Source: JAWVZY01 sp033721955 (GTDB taxonomy: Bacteria > Patescibacteriota > Minisyncoccia > Spechtbacterales > 2-12-FULL-38-22). Taken from it: DNA of 26,373 nucleotides. The position numbers and the translations under genes are program-made. Location: positions 1-26,373 of the forward strand of contig JAWVZY010000006.1 in NCBI GenBank assembly GCA_033721955.1. Direction: 5' to 3'. Of this stretch, positions 1 to 6,083 are shown piece by piece. Every line of letters begins with the position of its first letter. The stretch's first letter is position 1. The notes below the pieces were generated by a model, which saw only the letters and a program-made list of their open reading frames with translations, made no database searches and was not told the DNA's origin.

Positions 1-2
1 AG

Positions 3-83
3 TTTATGGTATTTCGCTTGAATGATGAAAAACTCGGCAAAGAAGCGGCAAACATTGCCCTTAAAGAACTTTCCAGAGAATAA
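3..83 (+). CDS. 3' end of an unidentified upstream gene (cut by window start)
   Basis: The third forward frame is open from the window edge to a TAA at 81-83 and encodes 26 residues ending NDEKLGKEAANIALKELSRE, a charged amphipathic helix-like tail typical of a real C-terminus. A competing frame ends at TGA 23-25 (VYGISLE), so which is the true end cannot be settled here. No function can be given. It lies 31 nt upstream of the next start codon, so the following small gene could be transcribed from this one. Confidence 0.4.
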   Translation, partial: FMVFRLNDEKLGKEAANIALKELSRE

Positions 84-114
84 ATATAGTACCGGAACTC
101 CAAAGGAGGTACAA

Positions 115-378
115 ATGGCTTATGAACTTGAACTGGAAGTGAAAAAGGGCCTGTATGGTTTTTCTGAAGAAGAGCGTATAAGGGTTATAGTACACCCCAA
201 GGGAGAACAGAGTCCTTGCCTAGCATTTTTTCTTGACGATGATTTTATAGATTTTCCCGTACCGCCTGCTCGCGGATCAGATGTTGGCAAAGTGCATTTG
301 CCATTTATAAGAGATGCCATTGACTTTCTTCTATCTTCCGGATTAGTACAGGAACAACAACTAATTAGTACATCTTAA
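115..378 (+). CDS. Hypothetical small acidic protein, 87 aa
   Basis: This is an open frame starting at ATG 115, preceded by a strong Shine-Dalgarno AAAGGAGGT at 102-110, four bases before the start. The frame is open back to ATG 22, but those 31 extra residues have no ribosome-binding site and overlap the upstream reading frame, so the start at 115 is preferred. The product is soluble and acidic, with no signal peptide or membrane segment. It has a proline-rich middle (FPVPPARGSD) and a helical C-terminal third. I do not recognise the family. A possible weak promoter is TATAGT at 85-90. The stop codon lies inside the hairpin terminator that follows. It is the first of a run of small genes with the same promoter-SD-terminator design. 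Confidence 0.7.
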   Translation: MAYELELEVKKGLYGFSEEERIRVIVHPKGEQSPCLAFFLDDDFIDFPVPPARGSDVGKVHLPFIRDAIDFLLSSGLVQEQQLISTS

Positions 379-399
379 GCGGCTTCAAGCCGCTTTTTT
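377..399 (+). terminator. Rho-independent terminator
   Basis: AAGCGGCTT (377-385) pairs with AAGCCGCTT (387-395) and is followed by a T-tract to 399. The stem begins inside the stop codon of the preceding gene. Confidence 0.9.
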
Positions 400-400
400 C

Positions 401-429
401 TTGCAAAAGGGATATAAAAACGCTATTAT
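401..429 (+). promoter_or_regulatory. Sigma70-type promoter for the 457 gene
   Basis: TTGCAA (401-406), a 17-nt spacer, then TATTAT (424-429). The -35 box begins two bases after the preceding terminator T-tract. TATAAT at 427-432 is an alternative -10 with a longer spacer. Confidence 0.65.
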
Positions 430-456
430 AATTCCAGCACCTAAAGGAGGTAGCAG

Positions 457-852
457 ATGAATGATGCATTGGTTTTGAATTGGTTTGGCGAAGATGACAC
501 ACTTACAGAGGGATTGCGTGAAGAGTTTAGGGGCAGCTTGCCTCCTAGGCCTCTCAAGACAATTCGTCTTGGCACAAAATACGCAAACGCCATAGAACCG
601 GGTGATCAGATAGCTATATCTATTAGTGATGATTCCAATAACCCCAATGTTATCGGCCTGGCCCGCGTGTTGGCAGTAAAGAAAGGCACTATAGAATATT
701 TCGGCAGAACAATGGAAGGCCTTGAAAACAATATTGGTGCCGGACACTGGGAACGCGTATTGCGCGATATGCAGTGGGTTTATGATAAGGCAAATGTAAA
801 AATTGATTCTGTGGTTACCATTATTGAATTTGTACCTGAAAAAACGGCATAA
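457..852 (+). CDS. ASCH/PUA-like small protein, 131 aa
   Basis: The start ATG 457 follows a strong SD (AAAGGAGG, 443-450). Residues about 30-80 read KTIRLGTKYANAIEPGDQIA, then a strand-rich stretch and IGLARVLAVKKGTI. This resembles the ASCH/PUA-like beta-barrel pattern: a basic strand, then 'PGD.i.i', then 'ig.arV..v'. Such domains bind RNA or modified nucleotides, but no activity can be assigned to this one. No membrane segment or signal peptide is seen. It is monocistronic, with its own promoter and a terminator that overlaps its stop codon. The family call rests on pattern only; another small beta-barrel is possible. Confidence 0.75.
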   Translation: MNDALVLNWFGEDDTLTEGLREEFRGSLPPRPLKTIRLGTKYANAIEPGDQIAISISDDSNNPNVIGLARVLAVKKGTIEYFGRTMEGLENNIGAGHWERVLRDMQWVYDKANVKIDSVVTIIEFVPEKTA

Positions 853-864
853 TAGCCGTTTTTT
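839..864 (+). terminator. Rho-independent terminator
   Basis: AAAAAACGGC (839-848) pairs with GCCGTTTTTT (855-864) around a six-base loop that contains the TAA stop of the preceding gene. Confidence 0.9.
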
Positions 865-899
865 AATTTAAGCGCAGGGGGATAAATTTCCAGATATTA

Positions 900-928
900 T
901 TGCAATATTTAATATTTTAGTGTATCCT
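900..928 (+). promoter_or_regulatory. Promoter for the 966 gene
   Basis: TTGCAA (900-905), 17 nt, TATCCT (923-928). It is the same -35 hexamer and spacing as at 401 and 1452. Confidence 0.65.
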
Positions 929-965
929 ATCTGGGCTAAGCTAATTCCTTTCAGAAAGGGGAAAA

Positions 966-1154
966 ATGGCACCCAGCACGCTTTGGCCACTCTCTGCCGC
1001 GGAGGTGGTAACTACTTTAGGCAAATGGCTCCAGGAGCAAGAAGTTGAATTGCAGTGCATTTGCGGAGAACATGAACCCACAGTACCTTGGTTCTTAAAG
1101 GAACTTAAAAGGAACCCTCAAATAGCACATGATATAAGGATTATCTCATCGTAG
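966..1154 (+). CDS. Hypothetical small protein, 62 aa
   Basis: ATG 966 follows GAAAGGGGA, a good SD at 954-962. The product MAPSTLWPLSAAEVV... is predicted soluble and mostly helical. It has two cysteines close together (CICGE) and an HEPTVPWFLKELKRNP stretch. I recognise no family. It is monocistronic, with its own promoter upstream and a hairpin terminator 18 nt after the stop. That complete punctuation is the main reason to accept so short a frame as a gene. Confidence 0.6.
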   Translation: MAPSTLWPLSAAEVVTTLGKWLQEQEVELQCICGEHEPTVPWFLKELKRNPQIAHDIRIISS

Positions 1155-1172
1155 CTTTATATCTTGTCTAAG

Positions 1173-1195
1173 GCCTCGCTTTTGCGGGGCTTTTT
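1173..1195 (+). terminator. Rho-independent terminator
   Basis: GCCTCGC (1173-1179) pairs with GCGGGGC (1184-1190), one G-T pair, TTTT loop, followed by five T. Confidence 0.85.
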
Positions 1196-1197
1196 GT

Positions 1198-1226
1198 TTG
1201 AAAAGCCATTATAAACGTGCTAATCT
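1198..1226 (+). promoter_or_regulatory. Promoter for the 1254 gene
   Basis: TTGAAA (1198-1203), 17 nt, TAATCT (1221-1226), with an extended -10 TGC directly before it. It starts three bases after the preceding T-tract. Confidence 0.65.
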
Positions 1227-1253
1227 TGCTATAGTTGTTTAGAAAGGGGAAAA

Positions 1254-1436
1254 GTGAAGATAACATTTATAACAGAGAGAGGTAATATTCCTGTAAAACA
1301 TATTTTTACAGATGTGCTGGCCGCATATATAAGAAGGGGCATTTTACATATTCACACGCTATTGAACGGAGAACATATTATTCATAAATTCCTCTTCAAA
1401 ACTATAAGGAACTTTACACAAGGATACCCCGCATAA
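1254..1436 (+). CDS. Hypothetical small basic protein, 60 aa
   Basis: GTG 1254 is the start; it is placed a few bases after AGAAAGGGG. The 60-residue product MKITFITERGNIPVKH... is basic and rich in Ile, Phe and His. No membrane helix or known motif is clear. The stop lies in the loop of the terminator, and a promoter of the local type precedes it. I do not recognise the family. The alternative is a regulatory RNA, but the SD plus GTG favours translation. Confidence 0.5.
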   Translation: MKITFITERGNIPVKHIFTDVLAAYIRRGILHIHTLLNGEHIIHKFLFKTIRNFTQGYPA

Positions 1437-1450
1437 CAGGCGGGGTTTTT
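1426..1450 (+). terminator. Rho-independent terminator
   Basis: ACCCCGC (1426-1432) pairs with GCGGGGT (1440-1446), followed by a T-tract to 1450. The TAA stop at 1434-1436 is in the loop. Confidence 0.88.
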
Positions 1451-1451
1451 C

Positions 1452-1480
1452 TTGCAAAACCATATACACAATGATACTCT
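1452..1480 (+). promoter_or_regulatory. Promoter for the zinc-motif/deaminase operon
   Basis: TTGCAA (1452-1457), 17 nt, TACTCT (1475-1480), with extended -10 TGA. It starts two bases after the upstream terminator. Confidence 0.6.
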
Positions 1481-1510
1481 TGGTGTAGTTATTTCAAATA
1501 GGAGGTTTTT

Positions 1511-1729
1511 GTGAAAAACGACAAAATAATTGAAGTGAAGATATTTGGAGTTATAGAGTGCCACATCTGCAAAGGTAGCGGTACAAATACAGATTTTTCA
1601 GGCAGAGAAGTTGGCTGTTCCAGATGTGATAGCACAGGCCGCCTGGAGAAGCGTCTTTCTGTGGGGGATTTGTTTTTTGAAAGCTTGATATGGTTATTGG
1701 AAAAAACGAGACCGAAGAACGCGAAGTAA
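1511..1729 (+). CDS. Small protein with DnaJ-type CxxCxGxG zinc motif, 72 aa
   Basis: The start is GTG 1511 behind AGGAGG (1500-1505). Residues about 17-24 read CHICKGSG and residues about 35-42 CSRCDSTG. This is a pair of DnaJ-type CxxCxGxG-like half-sites, enough for one zinc ion. The rest is a short N-terminal strand region and a helical tail (LFFESLIWLLEKTRP). There is no J domain, so it is not a DnaJ. Stand-alone motifs of this type occur in small chaperone- or RNA-associated proteins, but the role here is unknown. Its TAA stop is followed immediately by the ATG of the deaminase-like gene, so translation is probably coupled. Confidence 0.75.
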   Translation: MKNDKIIEVKIFGVIECHICKGSGTNTDFSGREVGCSRCDSTGRLEKRLSVGDLFFESLIWLLEKTRPKNAK

Positions 1730-2227
1730 ATGAATTATTTAGAAGATCCGGTAGCAGTTAAGTGTATTGATTGGGCTCTTAAAAGCAAAGCCAAAGTTGG
1801 TTTTGGCGCGGTATTACTTGATGAGGAAGGTAAAATCTTAGGTGAAGGCAGGAATCGCCGCTCTATACACGGCGAAAATGATCTTTTGGGTGGCGGTGTT
1901 GATTATGCCGTGCATGCCGAGCAGGCAAGTGTTCTTGAAGCTATTCGCCGCGGTCATATTTTGCCCGGCTCTCTACTGCATGTCATTGGCGTAATTATGA
2001 AAGGTCCTCAGAAGGGCTTTTGGAGCATGCGTCCCTCAGAGGAAAATAATTATTTTAGCTGTATACGATGTGCCAAGATGTTTGTACGCCTTGGCATTAA
2101 TGTAGCTATACCTTTGCCATCGGGTTGGCATGTACTTAGTGCTGAGCACGCGCTTGAAAGCGCCCGGGAATTAAAAAGATCAGGAAGAAAGCTTGAATTT
2201 ACAAAGCCGCCTATAGAACTTTTGTAA
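1730..2227 (+). CDS. Cytidine/deoxycytidylate deaminase-like protein, 165 aa
   Basis: The zinc-dependent deaminase signature is visible: HAE at residues 62-64 (zinc ligand His and catalytic Glu), and CIRC at 111-114 with both cysteine ligands. The usual Pro before the first Cys is Ser here (FSCIRC). The N-terminal part (GFGAVLLDEEGKILGEGRN) fits the first strands of the fold. The length suits a single-domain dCMP or tRNA-type deaminase, but the substrate cannot be told; the segment between the motifs (GPQKGFWSMRPSEEN) is unlike the standard families I know. The start codon abuts the stop of the zinc-motif gene, giving a two-gene operon closed by the terminator at 2231. Confidence 0.8.
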   Translation: MNYLEDPVAVKCIDWALKSKAKVGFGAVLLDEEGKILGEGRNRRSIHGENDLLGGGVDYAVHAEQASVLEAIRRGHILPGSLLHVIGVIMKGPQKGFWSMRPSEENNYFSCIRCAKMFVRLGINVAIPLPSGWHVLSAEHALESARELKRSGRKLEFTKPPIELL

Positions 2228-2230
2228 ATC

Positions 2231-2260
2231 AAAAGCACCTCATTTGAGAGGTGCTTTTTT
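2231..2260. terminator. Bidirectional terminator between convergent genes
   Basis: A perfect 11-bp stem (AAAAGCACCTC 2231-2241 with 2248-2258) and a six-base loop, with T-runs on both strands. It serves the deaminase-like gene on plus and the DUF5679-like gene on minus. Confidence 0.92.
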
Positions 2261-2265
2261 AGTGC

Positions 2266-2457
2266 TTAGTTTTGAAACTTCTGAGCGTCTTCTTTAGAGA
2301 GGAATTTAAACATATTTCCTCCGCACTTAGCACATGTACCCTTAGCTGAGTATCGCCCGTTCTTTTCTTCTACTTTTACATTTTCCATTGTCTGCATAGT
2401 GGGCTTGTTATTTTCGTCTCTGTCTTTCATACAGAGACCCTTTAGTTCTTCTGCCAT
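2266..2457 (-). CDS. DUF5679-like small zinc-ribbon protein, 63 aa
   Basis: The product has the layout of the small CPR/archaeal DUF5679 family: an N-terminal 'lC.K' segment, a short 'NVKVEEKNGRYSAKGTC' core, CAKCGG (residues 42-45), then MFKF. In the family as I recall it, two CxxC pairs bind zinc. Here the first is CMKD (residues 9-12), so one ligand cysteine is missing. ATG at 2457 has no Shine-Dalgarno, and the A/T-rich upstream carries TATAAA four bases before the start, so a leaderless mRNA is possible. It ends against the shared terminator. Function is unknown in the family. Confidence 0.7.
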   Translation of the reverse strand: MAEELKGLCMKDRDENNKPTMQTMENVKVEEKNGRYSAKGTCAKCGGNMFKFLSKEDAQKFQN

Positions 2458-2530
2458 AATTTTTATAGTTTAATTGTAAAAATAACCTTTACATTCAGTA
2501 TAAGGTAAATACGGCTATGCGGGGTAAAAG

Positions 2531-2539
2531 TTATCCACA
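2531..2539 (+). promoter_or_regulatory. Consensus DnaA-box nonamer
   Basis: TTATCCACA matches the perfect DnaA box. It lies 9 bp upstream of the -35 of the ncRNA promoter. I saw no cluster of further boxes, so it may be a lone regulatory site or chance. Confidence 0.35.
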
Positions 2540-2548
2540 GAAAGAAGG

Positions 2549-2576
2549 TTGACCGGTTTTTTATACTTGCTAAAAT
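2549..2576 (+). promoter_or_regulatory. Promoter of the C-rich RNA
   Basis: TTGACC (2549-2554), 16 nt, TAAAAT (2571-2576). It predicts transcription start near 2583, exactly where the 5' hairpin begins. There is no open reading frame with a start codon downstream before the next promoter. Confidence 0.6.
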
Positions 2577-2582
2577 ATAATT

Positions 2583-2810
2583 AGAGAAGGCAACTTCTCA
2601 ACCACACACAATCCAAACCCCAGACACCACCGACACCCCCCCACCACATTTTTCATACTCAAACCACACACCGCATTCCACCCCCCACCGACTCTCACAC
2701 ATTCCAACCCCCCAGCTCTTTTTCCCACATTTACACCCGTTCTTTCACCTACGCTCCGACGGCTCCGTCGGAGCTTTCACATTTTTAGGCCCCCGGGCCT
2801 TTTTATTTTT
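2583..2810 (+). ncRNA. Candidate C-rich, G-depleted small RNA (~220 nt)
   Basis: This fills most of the 411-base gap without a gene (2458-2868). From the predicted start it shows (a) a 6-bp hairpin GAGAAG/CTTCTC with a GCAA (GNRA) loop at 2584-2599. Next (b) is about 150 nt (2601-2750) with about 74 C and only 6 G by my count, including C-runs of 4 to 7, so almost unable to fold on itself. Then (c) comes a perfect 10-bp inverted repeat (2753-2774), and (d) a GC hairpin plus T-tract (2787-2810). It has no ATG, and frames lack start codons because G is so rare, so it looks non-coding. It is flanked by its own promoter and terminator. I do not recognise it as a known RNA family. An alternative is an untranslated region or a low-complexity relic. 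Confidence 0.5.
2753..2810 (+). terminator. Double hairpin terminator of the C-rich RNA
   Basis: GCTCCGACGG (2753-2762) pairs with CCGTCGGAGC (2765-2774). A second hairpin AGGCCC/GGGCCT (2787-2800) runs into TTTTTATTTTT. The second is the rho-independent terminator; the first is an additional stable 3' stem. Confidence 0.8.
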
Positions 2811-2813
2811 GGG

Positions 2814-2842
2814 TTGCAATAAGCCGCATAATTATTTATTAT
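2814..2842 (+). promoter_or_regulatory. Promoter for the 2869 gene
   Basis: TTGCAA (2814-2819), 17 nt, TATTAT (2837-2842), starting three bases after the terminator T-tract. Confidence 0.65.
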
Positions 2843-2868
2843 TATGTTAACTACAAAAGGAGAAGGAA

Positions 2869-3150
2869 ATGAGCGTTGAAGGAATTGAGCCCGAAGAGCT
2901 AATAGTTAAGGTAACTACAGAAAAAGATGTAGGATTGGATAGAGAGCGGACGCGTGTAGAGATATATACAGATACAGCCCGCCTTGAATACGGAGAAATG
3001 CCTTCAGTTAATTTCTACACAGACAGTACCGAAATAAATGTAAGAGTAAGAAACAGACAGGGCTATGATAGGCAAACTTTGGCCAATGATATGAAGTTTG
3101 CAAAAAAAGCGCTTGATCTTACAGAAAAGCTTTTAGATAGAAACAATTAA
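2869..3150 (+). CDS. Hypothetical protein, 93 aa
   Basis: ATG 2869 follows AAAAGGAGAAGG, a strong SD. The 93-residue product has an acidic N-terminus, a middle of alternating strand-like segments (TRVEIYTDTARLEYG, PSVNFYTDSTEINVRVR) with a repeated 'YTD(T/S)' motif, and a C-terminal helix (AKKALDLTEKLLDRN). This suggests a small beta sheet capped by a helix. No cysteines, signal peptide or membrane segment are present. I recognise no family. It is monocistronic, with its own promoter and a strong terminator. Confidence 0.7.
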   Translation: MSVEGIEPEELIVKVTTEKDVGLDRERTRVEIYTDTARLEYGEMPSVNFYTDSTEINVRVRNRQGYDRQTLANDMKFAKKALDLTEKLLDRNN

Positions 3151-3158
3151 TGTTCTTT

Positions 3159-3190
3159 AAATCAACTTCGCCCGTGAAGTTGATTTTTTT
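3159..3190 (+). terminator. Rho-independent terminator
   Basis: An 11-bp stem AAATCAACTTC (3159-3169) / 3176-3186, loop GCCCGT, then a T-tract. Its 3' arm contains the -35 of the next promoter. Confidence 0.9.
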
Positions 3191-3208
3191 ATTAAACTGT
3201 GGTATTTT
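3180..3208 (+). promoter_or_regulatory. Promoter for the site-2 protease gene
   Basis: TTGATT (3180-3185), 17 nt, TATTTT (3203-3208). The -35 is embedded in the terminator stem of the upstream gene. Confidence 0.55.
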
Positions 3209-3240
3209 AGGAACAGTTGTTAGACAATAAGGAGAATTTA

Positions 3241-4077
3241 ATGGAAGCTTTTTTGAGCATTTTGACAGCTATCGGATTGATTACTTTGGCGCTTGTGCCA
3301 CATGAAGCGGCTCATGCTGTTGCGGCAATCAATCGCGGAATCAAGATTAAAGAAGCCGGCCTTGGACTTCCCTGGGGTCCGCGCTTGTATTTCAATGTGC
3401 CCGGAATTAATTTCCCCATCACCATTACAGCGGCATTGGTGGGCGCTTATGTAGATACTACCGAAGAGGGTGAAAGGATGATGAAGGCGCTGCCTGCCTC
3501 TGAAAAGGCGGTTATATATGGTGCCGGCATTATTGCGAATTTAATGACTGCTTTACTCGGATATGCTGTATATCAACTTGTACTTTTAGACACCATAGAA
3601 CTAAAGTATGTTTTGGTATCGCTTATTATGTGGTTTGCAGCCGCTCTTATGTGGAGATTTCGCAAATGGGTAGCACTTGTTGGGATACCGCTTGCGGGAC
3701 TCGCAATAATTGGTTACCTGGCATATATTCTTTGGCCTTCTTTTTCGCAAGATTTTGCCTACGCTGTAACTCACGGTGGAGCATCTGTAGACGGTGGAGG
3801 CACCCGCCTTCTAAGCGCTATTGGGCTAGTTGCGTTAATTTCTAAATTTACGGCAATTCCGCATTTGATACTATGGTTTATCCTAATATCTGCTATATTT
3901 GGTATTTCGAACGTTTTGCCATTTAGGTGGCTAGATGGAGGCCTGATATTTAATAATCTTTACAAAAAGATTACAGGCAGAGAACTGCCTGTCAATTTCA
4001 CTAAATTTACCGGTGTTTTGCTTATATCACTCTCTGTAATTGCAGTTTGGGGTGATATATCAGCTCTTTTTCTTTGA
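3241..4077 (+). CDS. Site-2 protease-like (M50) membrane metalloprotease, 278 aa
   Basis: The M50 active-site features are visible: HEAAH at residues 21-25 in the first membrane helix (HExxH, two zinc His and catalytic Glu), and NVLPFRWLDGG at about 224-234 (the NxxPxxxLDGG-type motif with the third ligand Asp). Between them are several hydrophobic helices, consistent with intramembrane proteolysis in the cytoplasmic membrane. There is no PDZ domain, so this is the minimal form; the substrate is unknown. The start at ATG 3241 is chosen because AAGGAG (3229-3234) precedes it. An in-frame TTG at 3217 has no ribosome-binding site. It is monocistronic with its own terminator. Confidence 0.85.
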   Translation: MEAFLSILTAIGLITLALVPHEAAHAVAAINRGIKIKEAGLGLPWGPRLYFNVPGINFPITITAALVGAYVDTTEEGERMMKALPASEKAVIYGAGIIANLMTALLGYAVYQLVLLDTIELKYVLVSLIMWFAAALMWRFRKWVALVGIPLAGLAIIGYLAYILWPSFSQDFAYAVTHGGASVDGGGTRLLSAIGLVALISKFTAIPHLILWFILISAIFGISNVLPFRWLDGGLIFNNLYKKITGRELPVNFTKFTGVLLISLSVIAVWGDISALFL

Positions 4078-4091
4078 ATAGCACAATTTGC

Positions 4092-4119
4092 AAACCACTC
4101 TTTCAAAGAGTGGTTTTTT
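4092..4119 (+). terminator. Rho-independent terminator
   Basis: AAACCACTCTTT (4092-4103) pairs with AAAGAGTGGTTT (4105-4116), followed by T-tract to 4119. Confidence 0.9.
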
Positions 4120-4121
4120 CA

Positions 4122-4166
4122 TTGCCAAGCGGGCATAAAAAAGTATATAGTGAAGATGTATATAAT
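4122..4166 (+). promoter_or_regulatory. Probable glmS promoter region
   Basis: TTGCCA (4122-4127) with TATATA (4144-4149, 16-nt spacer) or TATAGT (4146-4151, 18-nt). A perfect TATAAT at 4161-4166 lacks a good -35. The last would give a leader of about 15 nt. No Shine-Dalgarno precedes the ATG, and the leader is too short for a glmS ribozyme. Confidence 0.4.
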
Positions 4167-4187
4167 GTAAAAATATAAAGTTTATAT

Positions 4188-6023
4188 ATGTGTGGAATAA
4201 TAGGTTATATAGGTAGCAACAACGATCCGGGCGTTGGCTTGGAGGCCTTAAAGCGCCTTGAATATCGGGGCTATGATTCAGCCGGTATGGCCTATTATGA
4301 TACTGCCTCTAAAAAAATAAATTCTGAACGTGCTGTGGGCAGAGTTAGTTTTTTGGAGGAAAAAATGAATGCAAGTTCTCCTGAGGGCTCTCCCTTTATT
4401 TTTCATACACGCTGGGCTACACATGGAGCACCAACTGAGGCAAACGCGCACCCGCATTCTGATTGCACGGGTGCTTTTTATATAGTGCATAACGGTATTA
4501 TAGAAAATTACCAGGAACTTAAAAGTTGGCTAAAAGAACAAGGTGGGCATAAATTTAAGAGCGAGACAGATACAGAGATTTTAGCCCACCTTATAGAATT
4601 TCATTACAACGGCGATCTTTTAGAAGCAGTGCAGAAAAGTTTGAATATGGTTGTAGGGACTTACGGTATTGCGGTGATTTCTTCACACGCTCCCTCAGAA
4701 CTTGTGGCGGCGCGCCTTGGAAGCCCTCTTTTAGTTGGTGTGGGAGAGGATGGTTACTTTTTGGCAAGTGATCCGGCAGGAGTTATAGCCCACACTAAGC
4801 AGGTGGTTTACCTTGAAGATGGAGATATAGTAAAACTTGCCTCAGACAATATGCAGATTATGAGCCAGGAGACACTTAAGGAACCCAAGATAGAAGAACT
4901 TGAGTGGGACCTAGAAGAGGCGCAGAAGGGGGGTTACGAACACTTCATGCTCAAGGAGATAATGGAACAGCCAGAAACAATTCGCGCTACTATGCGTGGG
5001 CGCCTTTTGCCTGATGAGGGCAATGTAAAACTCGGTGGTCTTGAAAATGTAGCAGAGCAATTAAAAGATATTGAAAGGATACATATTATTGCATGCGGCA
5101 CGGCTTATTATGCAGGAATGACAGGAAAATACATGCTTGAAGAATATGCCGGCATACCTACTGAGGTGGATATAGGTTCTGAGTTTCGCTATAGAAAATC
5201 TATTTTAGATAAAGAAAAAACAGCAGCCTTGTTTATTTCGCAATCAGGGGAGACGGCAGATACAATAGCTCCGCTTAAAGAAGTTAAGAATAAAGGAGTT
5301 TTAACTTTAGGTATTGTAAATGTTGTAGGAAGCACAATAGCCCGGGAGGTTGATGCGGGAATTTATAACCATGCAGGACCAGAGATTGGCGTGGCATCCA
5401 CTAAAGCATTTACCTCACAGCTTACCGCGCTTGCCATGCTATCTGTATTTTTAGGCAGGCAAAGGGGCCTTTCTCATTCAGAGGGTGTAGAGATAGTGGA
5501 AGAGATAGAAAAATTGCCCGAAATAATAAAAGGGGTTTTAGAGAGCGCGCAAGATATTAAGAAATTGGCCCAAAATTATAAAGACACTCAAAACATGCTT
5601 TATTTGGGGCGTAAATATAATTACCCTGTAGCTCTTGAAGGCGCATTAAAAATAAAAGAGATATCATATATTCATGCCGAGGGTTATGCGGGAGGAGAAA
5701 TGAAACACGGCCCCATTGCTTTAATTGACGAAAACTTTCCCACAGTCGCACTAATGCCTGAAGATAGTGTATTTGAAAAAATGGCCTCAAACATAGAAGA
5801 GCTTAAAGCTCGCAAGGGGACTGTAATTGCAGTAGCTACAGAAGGTAGCAGCGAAGCTAAGCGCTTGGCTGATGACATTATGTATGTACCAGAGAGCTTT
5901 GAAATGCTAAGCCCTATTGTAAATGTTATACCCATGCAGCTTTTTGCATACTATGTGGGTGTGGCAAGGGGACATAATGTAGATAAGCCAAGGAACCTAG
6001 CTAAATCCGTAACAGTAGAATAA
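4188..6023 (+). CDS. glmS: Glutamine--fructose-6-phosphate aminotransferase (isomerizing)
   Basis: GlmS makes glucosamine-6-phosphate from fructose-6-phosphate and glutamine, the first step to UDP-GlcNAc for cell-wall synthesis. The product starts MCGIIGYIG with the catalytic Cys2 of the N-terminal glutaminase (residues 2 to about 215, with HTRWATHG and HNGIIENY). Two SIS isomerase domains follow at about 285-425 (IIACGTAYYAG, SQSGETADT) and 455-600 (LEGALKIKEISYIHAEGY, KHGP). It ends with the classic PRNLAKSVTVE tail. At 611 residues the length is normal. It is monocistronic and faces the GlmU-like acetyltransferase gene, which acts two steps later, across a shared terminator. Confidence 0.97.
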   Translation: MCGIIGYIGSNNDPGVGLEALKRLEYRGYDSAGMAYYDTASKKINSERAVGRVSFLEEKMNASSPEGSPFIFHTRWATHGAPTEANAHPHSDCTGAFYIVHNGIIENYQELKSWLKEQGGHKFKSETDTEILAHLIEFHYNGDLLEAVQKSLNMVVGTYGIAVISSHAPSELVAARLGSPLLVGVGEDGYFLASDPAGVIAHTKQVVYLEDGDIVKLASDNMQIMSQETLKEPKIEELEWDLEEAQKGGYEHFMLKEIMEQPETIRATMRGRLLPDEGNVKLGGLENVAEQLKDIERIHIIACGTAYYAGMTGKYMLEEYAGIPTEVDIGSEFRYRKSILDKEKTAALFISQSGETADTIAPLKEVKNKGVLTLGIVNVVGSTIAREVDAGIYNHAGPEIGVASTKAFTSQLTALAMLSVFLGRQRGLSHSEGVEIVEEIEKLPEIIKGVLESAQDIKKLAQNYKDTQNMLYLGRKYNYPVALEGALKIKEISYIHAEGYAGGEMKHGPIALIDENFPTVALMPEDSVFEKMASNIEELKARKGTVIAVATEGSSEAKRLADDIMYVPESFEMLSPIVNVIPMQLFAYYVGVARGHNVDKPRNLAKSVTVE

Positions 6024-6046
6024 AAGATAAATTTCTACATATATAA

Positions 6047-6072
6047 AAAAACCGCTCAAACGAGCGGTTTTT
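6047..6072. terminator. Bidirectional terminator, glmS / acetyltransferase
   Basis: AAAAACCGCTC (6047-6057) pairs with GAGCGGTTTTT (6062-6072), four-base loop, T-runs on both strands, between convergent genes. Confidence 0.92.
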
Positions 6073-6083
6073 AAGTTACTATT

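Noticed and set aside
22..114. N-terminal extension of the first small gene to ATG 22
   Set aside because: There is no ribosome-binding site at 22, and the extension overlaps the preceding reading frame; AAAGGAGGT sits correctly before ATG 115.
2601..2750. Short coding frame through the C-rich stretch
   Set aside because: One frame is open by default because G-containing stops are rare, but there is no start codon or SD and the peptide would be a Pro/His/Thr low-complexity string.
2458..2868. Replication origin in the gene-free, skewed gap
   Set aside because: Only one DnaA box was found, with no cluster and no dnaA, dnaN or rpmH nearby. The skew is confined to the likely transcribed RNA. 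parAB is about 10 kb away, so an origin elsewhere in the region is not excluded.
4130..4187. glmS ribozyme upstream of glmS
   Set aside because: The gap to the upstream terminator is about 70 bases, too short for the ribozyme, and no characteristic core is visible.
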